Part shown: positions 33,489 through 38,767 of the stretch, piece after piece
Layout: each line of letters begins with the position of its first letter
Numbering within the stretch: position 1 is the first letter of the stretch
Source of the DNA: an uncultured Gammaproteobacteria bacterium
GTDB lineage: Bacteria; Pseudomonadota; Gammaproteobacteria; Pseudomonadales; Azotimanducaceae
Assembly: GCA_913043815.1 (NCBI GenBank)
Contig: CAJWNY010000021.1
Location: 1-38,767 of the forward strand
Reading direction: 5' to 3'
DNA length: 38,767 nucleotides
The notes under the pieces: generated by a model
What the model was told of the DNA's origin: nothing
Seen by the model: only the letters and a program-made list of their open reading frames with translations
The model's database searches: none
Translations under genes and position numbers: made by a program

Positions 33489-33736
33489 TGAACTCCCCCG
33501 ATTTATTGTTTTTGGGATTCACACAATTGCATTCGACATTTAAATATTGGGACTGAATCACAAAAAATCAGACGCAAAAGTTGTCTTAGGCTCAGCAATG
33601 GAATCTCGCTCTTAAGCAAGATTTTGTCTTTAAGGGGGGAGGAATACAAGCGAAGGACAGAGCCTTCGTTGTTTTAAATCTTTCACTGTTAAAAAGATTA
33701 GGGCGAGGTTGAGGAACGACGTACCGATCAGGCGAA

Positions 33737-34090
33737 CTAAACGTCAGACTTTTCCACAAACTCTGACTTAAGCTTTATTGCACCCACATTGTCCATTCTG
33801 CAATCAGTGTCGTGGTCGTCATCTACCAAACAAATGTTTTTCACTTTTGTACCAACCTTCACCGCCGAGGATGAGTCTTTCACATTGAAATATTTAATTA
33901 CGCTAATCGTATCGCCATTCTGCAAAAGGATGCTGTGTGCATTTTTTACATCCTCCCCTAAAATACTGTTGGTCTCTGTAGCACACCACTCACTAGCACC
34001 CTCTGGACAGACTAAAAAATCACCGTCTGGATAAAGAAGAGCGGAACTACACTCTAGACGAATAGGTAACTCAACAGTAATGACATCCAC
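33737..34090 (-). pseudogene. Degenerate PhnA/YjdM-like zinc-ribbon protein
   Basis: The C-terminal 70 residues match PhnA-family proteins closely (LLQNGDTISVIKYFNVKDSSSAVKVGTKVKN in general pattern, ending GAIKLKSEFV). The N-terminal zinc ribbon, normally CPxC and CPEC, reads RLEC and CPEG, so two of four zinc cysteines are lost (Arg and Gly). No ATG exists where the family starts; the nearest is a GTG at 34090 without ribosome binding site. The frame is otherwise open, so it may be an early pseudogene or a zinc-free variant. PhnA is not the phosphonoacetate hydrolase; its role is unclear. It is separated by about 250 bases from the carboxylase gene. Confidence 0.65.
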
Positions 34091-34201
34091 AAAAATCAAC
34101 GTCAATCTAACTAACACGATAGCTGCATAGCACCTGAAATGAATAAATTGCTAAGCATTCAGGGCAAGTCTAGCCAATAAAAATTTCGACCGAGACAAAG
34201 G

Positions 34202-34426
34202 CTAATCTAACGGCTCATCTAATTTGCGCTCAATTCTGAGCCGTTCACGCATGTCCTCTATCACCTGACAATTCTTTTTAGTCTTCTTGGAGCATGAAAA
34301 CAGATCATGTTCGCCATCACCCCATTCGAAGGCTTTCCAATCCGATTTTTCTTCAATCGAGTTGTCATCTAGCTCATCGTCTTCTACATCTTTCGCGTCA
34401 TCACCTACGCCCTTCATCAAGGTCAT
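34202..34426 (-). CDS. Small acidic hypothetical protein
   Basis: 74 residues, very acidic in the first 40 (DDAKDVEDDELDDN) and then Lys/Arg/Glu-rich, ending IEDMRERLRIERKLDEPLD, which should be a helix. The acidic start plus the C-terminal RxIE/ERRL-like helix is reminiscent of the short PA3496-type proteins of Pseudomonas, but the match is loose. A GGGTTGGG stretch before ATG 34426 may serve as ribosome binding site. There is no membrane segment. The neighbouring PhnA remnant and the 250-base gap upstream (34427-34676, nothing recognised) suggest a low-constraint accessory patch. Confidence 0.45.
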   Translation of the reverse strand: MTLMKGVGDDAKDVEDDELDDNSIEEKSDWKAFEWGDGEHDLFSCSKKTKKNCQVIEDMRERLRIERKLDEPLD

Positions 34427-34676
34427 CCCAACCCAAAACAGATAATACCTATCTTTCGTTTACGGTTAAGTTACTTGTCTATAGAAAAATATTCAGCGTA
34501 TGGTCGGGCGAATCCATTGCAAAAAACCCCCTAGCCAGCGCCCTAAAACAACGTCGCTTACAGGCGCAAATACCCTGCGAAACGCATAGCCATTCAGCTG
34601 AACTCTCTGCCGTTGTAAGCGGATGTAAATAGATTTTCTCGAGCAGTTTTGATTAAATAAGGATGACCAGCTTTGG

Positions 34677-35591
34677 CTAGACAATGCTCTCTAGTGTGCC
34701 TTTTACCTGTGCCATACGCTCAATGCTAGCCAATGCTTCTGACTGATTGGACGACATATTGCGAATAATGACATCGGTGAACCCGGCTTCCGCAAAGGCA
34801 GCCAACTCATCAACTACTTGGTTAACGCTGCCCACCAACATCGAATTTGGCGCAAACCCTCTATAGCCTTTTGCCACAGCGTTGCTTCTAAAGTCTTCTG
34901 CCTCTTGAGAAGTGCCGCCGACAAAAATGTCACGTCTTACGGCTACGGCCGTAGGCTCACGATTATGCTCGGCACAGGCCTGACGATACTGGTTAAGTTG
35001 ATCTGTTGCGCTCTGCAAACTCAAGCCGGGCTGGGCCAGCCAACCTTCAGCCAACTGCGCAGTTCTGTTCAGTGCTGCTGGCGCAGATGAACCCACCCAG
35101 ACCTCTATCTTTTGCGCGGGCAGTGGTGCAATTTTGGCATTCTTAATATTCCAAAAACGTTCATGCGTGACGGTTTCGCCAGCCCAAAGTCTCTGCATAA
35201 TATCTAGGCTGTCTTCAAACATGGGCACTCTATACTTCATATCGATACCCATGCCCTCACTTTGCGGGCGCTCCCCGCCCAGCGCGCACTGCAAAATAAA
35301 TCGACCTTCCATAATAGCGGCAAGAGTCGCAATCTGCTCAGCCAGCAACACAGGATGCCACAGCGGCAAAAGATACAGCGCGCCCGCCGGCTTATTATTC
35401 CATTCGGCAAGCAAGCGACCCAGCATTGGCGAATTTTGATAGTACGCCTGAGGTGTAACATGATGATCACCAATGAAAAGGCTGTCTAAATCGGCTTGCC
35501 GAGCCGCAGCCGCACGTTCGATCATATATCTGGCACCTATACTTGGGTCTTCAACGCGGTAGCTAGAACTAATAGATATGCCAATGCGCAT
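34677..35591 (-). CDS. LLM-class flavin-dependent oxidoreductase
   Basis: A 304-residue TIM-barrel monooxygenase-like protein of the bacterial luciferase family, using FMN or F420. The start MRIGISIS, LFIGDHHV, YLLPLWHPVLLAEQIATL, GRFILQCALGG and the later KIEVWVGSSAP are the usual barrel blocks. ATG 35591 is preferred over ATG 35597 and the upstream frame because AAGGA lies eight bases before it. F420 use is typical of actinobacteria, so FMN is more likely here. It follows a Nudix gene on the same strand by 109 bases, so it may or may not share its transcript. Confidence 0.85.
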   Translation of the reverse strand: MRIGISISSSYRVEDPSIGARYMIERAAAARQADLDSLFIGDHHVTPQAYYQNSPMLGRLLAEWNNKPAGALYLLPLWHPVLLAEQIATLAAIMEGRFILQCALGGERPQSEGMGIDMKYRVPMFEDSLDIMQRLWAGETVTHERFWNIKNAKIAPLPAQKIEVWVGSSAPAALNRTAQLAEGWLAQPGLSLQSATDQLNQYRQACAEHNREPTAVAVRRDIFVGGTSQEAEDFRSNAVAKGYRGFAPNSMLVGSVNQVVDELAAFAEAGFTDVIIRNMSSNQSEALASIERMAQVKGTLESIV

Positions 35592-35700
35592 AGTCATCTT
35601 CCTTAAATTCAAATTTGCTCAACAATTTAGTGAAGAGCGTGCCCGTTGTTTTGCATTAATCACTGGCGCGCGCGTCTAAAAAAACCCTTCGCTACAACAG

Positions 35701-36330
35701 CTACATATTATCTAGTGCCGTATCCAACGAGAGAGAAAAACTTTTGTCAAAATAAATGCTGTGTTCTAACAAACGCTCGTTTTCAAACAAAAAGTCCCCT
35801 ACTAACGGCGGCAGGTTCATGCCAAATTTTTGGTCTTTCACTTGGCTAATCGTCTGACTAAAAAACTGGCTTACATGCTGCTGCAATACAGTTGGCAGCC
35901 AAAGCTGGTCATCTGGCCACATGTCAGCAAAAGGGATTTTTTCAATATCACACCAAAAGGGTTTCGCTTCTGAGGTCTCTGTTAGCTGGCCGCTGAATTG
36001 ATCTGCGGTATAGACATAACCAAGCCACTGGGACCCTTCTAACTCTACAAAGCGCAGCTCAGCACGACACACCGGGTGCCCGACTTGCAATCCAACTTCT
36101 TCTAACACTTCTCTCGTAGCGCAAGCGGTCAAACTCTCTCCCGCGTCTAACTTGCCGCCAGGGCCATTAACTCGACCCTGACCATGGCCCGTTTTTTTGT
36201 GAATCAGCAACACTTGCAGGAGTCCTTTATGCATGCGCAGCACAAACAACAAAGTCCCAATCAACTCAGGCTGCCAACGCTCTACCCATAGGGTATCGAT
36301 CTCTATATTGGGGACTTTGGCCGCCGTCAT
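35701..36330 (-). CDS. Nudix hydrolase, MTH1-like nucleotide sanitiser
   Basis: 209 residues with a perfect Nudix box from Gly59 to Leu81 (GKLDAGE, then seven residues, REVLEEVGL). The preceding segment GHGQGRVNGPGGK matches the pattern of human MTH1 (NUDT1), which hydrolyses oxidised purine nucleoside triphosphates, more than that of E. coli MutT. About 60 residues after the Nudix fold are extra and not recognised. Its ATG overlaps the TAA of the dUTPase gene (TAATG), so the two are translationally coupled. Together they would clear damaged and uracil nucleotides from the pool. Confidence 0.87.
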   Translation of the reverse strand: MTAAKVPNIEIDTLWVERWQPELIGTLLFVLRMHKGLLQVLLIHKKTGHGQGRVNGPGGKLDAGESLTACATREVLEEVGLQVGHPVCRAELRFVELEGSQWLGYVYTADQFSGQLTETSEAKPFWCDIEKIPFADMWPDDQLWLPTVLQQHVSQFFSQTISQVKDQKFGMNLPPLVGDFLFENERLLEHSIYFDKSFSLSLDTALDNM

Positions 36331-36974
36331 TAGACTGTGTAGCGCGCTTCCAAACCGGCGTATAACTTGTCCGACAGACCTTCAACTACGTCAGACAACT
36401 CACCCAACAATTCAACCAAGTGTTCGTTGTCTTCGCGGCCCTGCCAAAGTTTGCGGTACTCACCGCTCTTGTAGCCATTGTTTTGGCGGAACCGGTTAAG
36501 AATATTTTTACCAATGTACATGCCGTACAACTCTGGCAAGTCCATAGGCAAGCTAGCCATCGCCAACTTGAAAGACGATAAGTCAAAAGACCGAGTAGCC
36601 AAGCAGGTTGCTGCCAGTTGCTCAATAGATAGACGAAAATTCTCTGCACGCACTTCTTCGGATGCATTGGTGTTGGCGGCTTCAACTGCGCTGAGTTGGG
36701 CGGCAATGGCTTCATCAATTGGCCCGACACGTAACATTTCACTGAGACCAAAATGCCAAATATCCACTAGTTCTAACTTTACTTGAGCTAAATCTGGGCT
36801 TTGTTTTTTCCACCACTTCCACCCAAAGTGGTCGAGCATTTCTGCACACTCAACCCATACCGCTCGATAATATTGATGGCTTTGATTGCGCCATTGCGGA
36901 TGTACTAAAGCATTATGCTCATCTTGCATTTGCGCCATGGTATGCAACATTGCTAATGCATTTTCTGTCGACAT
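36330..36974 (-). CDS. All-alpha dimeric dUTPase-like protein
   Basis: 214 residues, mainly helical, of the MazG/dUTPase-2 superfamily. The metal site ExxE...ExxD is visible as Glu42-Cys-Ala-Glu45 and Glu68-Leu-Val-Asp71, and the intervening DHFGWKWWKKQ matches the conserved block of dimeric dUTPases of Campylobacter and kinetoplastids. It would hydrolyse dUTP (and dUDP) to dUMP. This type is unrelated to the trimeric Dut. GGGAAG precedes ATG 36974. It heads a minus-strand operon with the Nudix gene and perhaps the LLM oxidoreductase. Confidence 0.87.
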   Translation of the reverse strand: MSTENALAMLHTMAQMQDEHNALVHPQWRNQSHQYYRAVWVECAEMLDHFGWKWWKKQSPDLAQVKLELVDIWHFGLSEMLRVGPIDEAIAAQLSAVEAANTNASEEVRAENFRLSIEQLAATCLATRSFDLSSFKLAMASLPMDLPELYGMYIGKNILNRFRQNNGYKSGEYRKLWQGREDNEHLVELLGELSDVVEGLSDKLYAGLEARYTV

Positions 36975-37205
36975 CGATTTCTTCCCTTTAGCTCTTTAAA
37001 CACTTAGTTATTTAGCGCCCGCAATGCCTTGGCCCAAGCCTGCGCCGCCAGCGTATCCCATGAACTCCCCGATGTGTAGCTGGCCGCCAACACTTTCCTC
37101 AGTTGCAACAGCTATTATGAGCAGGTAGCCTTATTTGTTAAATTTCGAGCGTTGCAAGCCACAGCGATAACGCCAAATTCTAATCATAAATCTCGGGGAG
37201 GATTC

Positions 37206-38399
37206 ATGGATCTCACATTCGGTTCAGAGTACGACGAATTTCGCGCAGAGGTACAAAATTTCCTCGCCAACAACGGCCAAAAAGCACCTAAAGGCAACGA
37301 ACTGCGCGGCGACACCGCCAAGGATTGGCAAAAGCTATTGATCGAGAACGGCTATACGGCACGCACCATTCCTAAAGAATTTGGAGGCTTTGGCGCAGAG
37401 CCCGATATTCTTAAGTCTAGAATCATTGCCGAAGAATTCTCCAGCGCCCGAGTCAACTCGGGGTTAGGTGGTCAAGGCATTTCAATGCTTGTGCCCACAC
37501 TTCTAGAAATGGGTACCCAAGAGCAAAAAGAGCAATTCATTCGCCCTACCATTCACGGCGAGATGATTTGGTGCCAAGGGTATTCTGAACCCGGCGCAGG
37601 CAGCGACCTGGCTAGCCTCACCACCTCTGCGATTTTAGAGGGAGATGAATGGGTAGTGAATGGACAAAAAATTTGGACCAGTACTGCGCACATTGCAGAT
37701 TGGATATTTTGTTTGGTTAGGACCGAACCGGATGCACCCAAGCATAAGGGTATTTCCTTTTTACTATTCGACATGAAGACACCGGGCATTGAAATTCGCC
37801 CGCTAGTAGATATGACTGGCGCTGCTAACTTCAACGAAACCTTTTATACCGACGTGCGCGTACCTAAGCATCAAATTGTTGGCGAGCGCGGCCAGGGCTG
37901 GCAGGTCGCTAACGCCATTTTGGGACACGAACGCGAAACTCTCGCCCCTGCAAATATTGCCCAAACCCGCATAAACGCACTTATTGAACTGATGAAAACG
38001 GATACCGCAGACGGTGAACGCCTTATCGATAATCCGGTTTATCGTGATCGCTTAATGAAAGTTCAAGGCCAAGTCATGGCCATGCGCTTCAACGAACTCA
38101 GAGTCCTCTCTGCGCGTTTGAATCCCGGTCAAGATGCGGGACTTTCTCGCATGATCACAAAACTGGAAGGGACCGAGCTACGTCACGAGCTTGAAGGTCT
38201 AGCCATTGACGTAATGGGTGAAATTGGCCTGGCTTATGAAGACAACCCTCACTTGCGCAATTCTGGCAGTTGGCAACGAGAGTACATGTATTTTCTTGGC
38301 CTGATCATTGGCGGCGGCACGTCGCAAATTCAGAAAAATATCATCAGTGAGCGCGGCTTAGAAATGCCTCGTGAACCAAAAATCGAAAAATTACGCTAG
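37206..38399 (+). CDS. Acyl-CoA dehydrogenase, FadE-like
   Basis: A 397-residue FAD enzyme introducing a 2,3-double bond into an acyl-CoA. GYSEPGAGSDLASL and NGQKIWTSTAH are the family signatures for FAD and substrate binding. GGGGAGG lies eight bases before ATG 37206; an upstream extension is rejected. At the C-terminus the usual YEGTSQI reads IGGGTSQI, so the catalytic Glu of short- and medium-chain enzymes is absent at this position. Related steroid-pathway dehydrogenases use a Glu elsewhere and form alpha2beta2 complexes from adjacent genes. A second dehydrogenase gene starts 10 bases after the stop, which supports a heteromeric enzyme. Confidence 0.92.
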   Translation: MDLTFGSEYDEFRAEVQNFLANNGQKAPKGNELRGDTAKDWQKLLIENGYTARTIPKEFGGFGAEPDILKSRIIAEEFSSARVNSGLGGQGISMLVPTLLEMGTQEQKEQFIRPTIHGEMIWCQGYSEPGAGSDLASLTTSAILEGDEWVVNGQKIWTSTAHIADWIFCLVRTEPDAPKHKGISFLLFDMKTPGIEIRPLVDMTGAANFNETFYTDVRVPKHQIVGERGQGWQVANAILGHERETLAPANIAQTRINALIELMKTDTADGERLIDNPVYRDRLMKVQGQVMAMRFNELRVLSARLNPGQDAGLSRMITKLEGTELRHELEGLAIDVMGEIGLAYEDNPHLRNSGSWQREYMYFLGLIIGGGTSQIQKNIISERGLEMPREPKIEKLR

Positions 38400-38409
38400 G
38401 AGAGATTTA

Positions 38410-38767
38410 ATGCAATTTGGATTATCAGAAGAACAAATCCTCCTCCAGGATAACGTTAAGCGCTTTTTGAACGACAACGCCTCATTAGACCTGGTGCGCA
38501 AATACGCAGAGGGCGGCAGCGACGCAGATATTTGGGCTGGACTCAGCGAACTGGGCGTAGCTGCGCTACTTATTCCAGAAGAACACGGCGGTATTGGCAT
38601 GACCCCACTGGACGCCGCCATAGTTGCAGAATGCTTGGGTAACAACGTTACACCTGGCCCTTTTCTTGGCAGCGCGGTTATGGCGCCTACTGCACTTATC
38701 AAAAGCGGCGGCGATCATGGCGAACTGCTGAGCGAGTTGGCAGCAGGCACTCACCGCGTGGGCATCG
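38410..38767 (+). CDS. Acyl-CoA dehydrogenase, second gene (cut by window end)
   Basis: The frame from ATG 38410 is open to the last base and encodes the first 119 residues: MQFGLSEEQILLQDNVKRFL, then GVAALLIPEEHGGIGMTPLD. This is the N-terminal helical domain of an acyl-CoA dehydrogenase, clearly divergent from the gene before it. AGGAGAG spans the upstream stop and serves as ribosome binding site. The close spacing implies one transcript and probably one complex. The catalytic part lies outside the window. Confidence 0.87.
   Translation, partial: MQFGLSEEQILLQDNVKRFLNDNASLDLVRKYAEGGSDADIWAGLSELGVAALLIPEEHGGIGMTPLDAAIVAECLGNNVTPGPFLGSAVMAPTALIKSGGDHGELLSELAAGTHRVGI

Noticed and set aside
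34493-34684. 63-codon minus-strand Arg-rich ORF
   Set aside because: It overlaps the end of the LLM oxidoreductase gene, has no ribosome binding site and no recognised family; not strong enough to call.

Overview
The window reads as chromosomal DNA of a marine-type gammaproteobacterium with roughly 50% GC. The lineage call is inference: there is no rRNA gene, and the best fit is the Cellvibrionales-like group rich in acyl-CoA genes (Halieaceae, Spongiibacteraceae and relatives). Support comes from a Uup-type ABC-F ATPase, CysZ, oligopeptidase B, an all-alpha dUTPase, and many redundant genes for fatty-acid, steroid-like or aromatic acyl-CoA catabolism. I saw no tRNA, rRNA, CRISPR array, insertion sequence or prophage.

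Layout. 1-2.1 kb: an octamer tandem repeat at the window edge, then uup. 2.2-6.7 kb: a histidine phosphatase-like gene diverging from a catabolic cluster (SDR dehydrogenase, FAD aromatic-ring hydroxylase, VOC dioxygenase-like protein) that ends in a TetR pseudogene with three in-frame stops. 6.7-11.2 kb: an unknown beta-rich protein, a YedK/HMCES-type abasic-site sensor coupled to an AhpD-like protein, and oligopeptidase B. 11.2-19.5 kb: a CoA-transferase-like protein lacking the usual catalytic Glu, a small membrane protein, a histone-deacetylase-like amidohydrolase, an SDR with a PaaG-like isomerase, a zinc-type CDF exporter, an APH-like kinase and an acyl-CoA ligase.

19.8-21.5 kb is the most unusual part. 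It holds a MlrA/CarA/LitR-type MerR regulator, a GTAC-type palindrome just before it, a second such palindrome on the -10 region of a promoter, and directly after that promoter a predicted structured RNA of about 110 nt ending in a T-run. A third GTAC dyad precedes a 31-codon ORF with a good ribosome binding site. I propose this as one undescribed regulatory module: MerR regulator, C-rich small RNA and microprotein. It is inference from sequence patterns.

21.5-30 kb: a second APH-like kinase, a 33-bp dyad in front of cysZ, a secreted redoxin/cytochrome/copper-monooxygenase-like/EF-hand protein, a trans-acting enoyl-reductase-like protein, and a Tat-exported isoquinoline-oxidoreductase-type molybdenum hydroxylase (two subunits). 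30-34.5 kb: a single-chain biotin-dependent acyl-CoA carboxylase, a degenerating PhnA-like gene and a small acidic protein. 34.7-38.8 kb: an LLM flavin oxidoreductase, a dUTPase-Nudix nucleotide-sanitation pair with overlapping stop and start, and two tandem acyl-CoA dehydrogenases, the second cut by the window end.

How it works together: the acyl-CoA ligase, acyl-CoA dehydrogenases, PaaG-like isomerase, SDRs, CoA-transferase-like protein and carboxylase are all steps a cell would use to activate, oxidise and salvage acyl-CoAs from lipids or ring compounds. They are scattered in short operons rather than one locus, and the substrates cannot be read from sequence.
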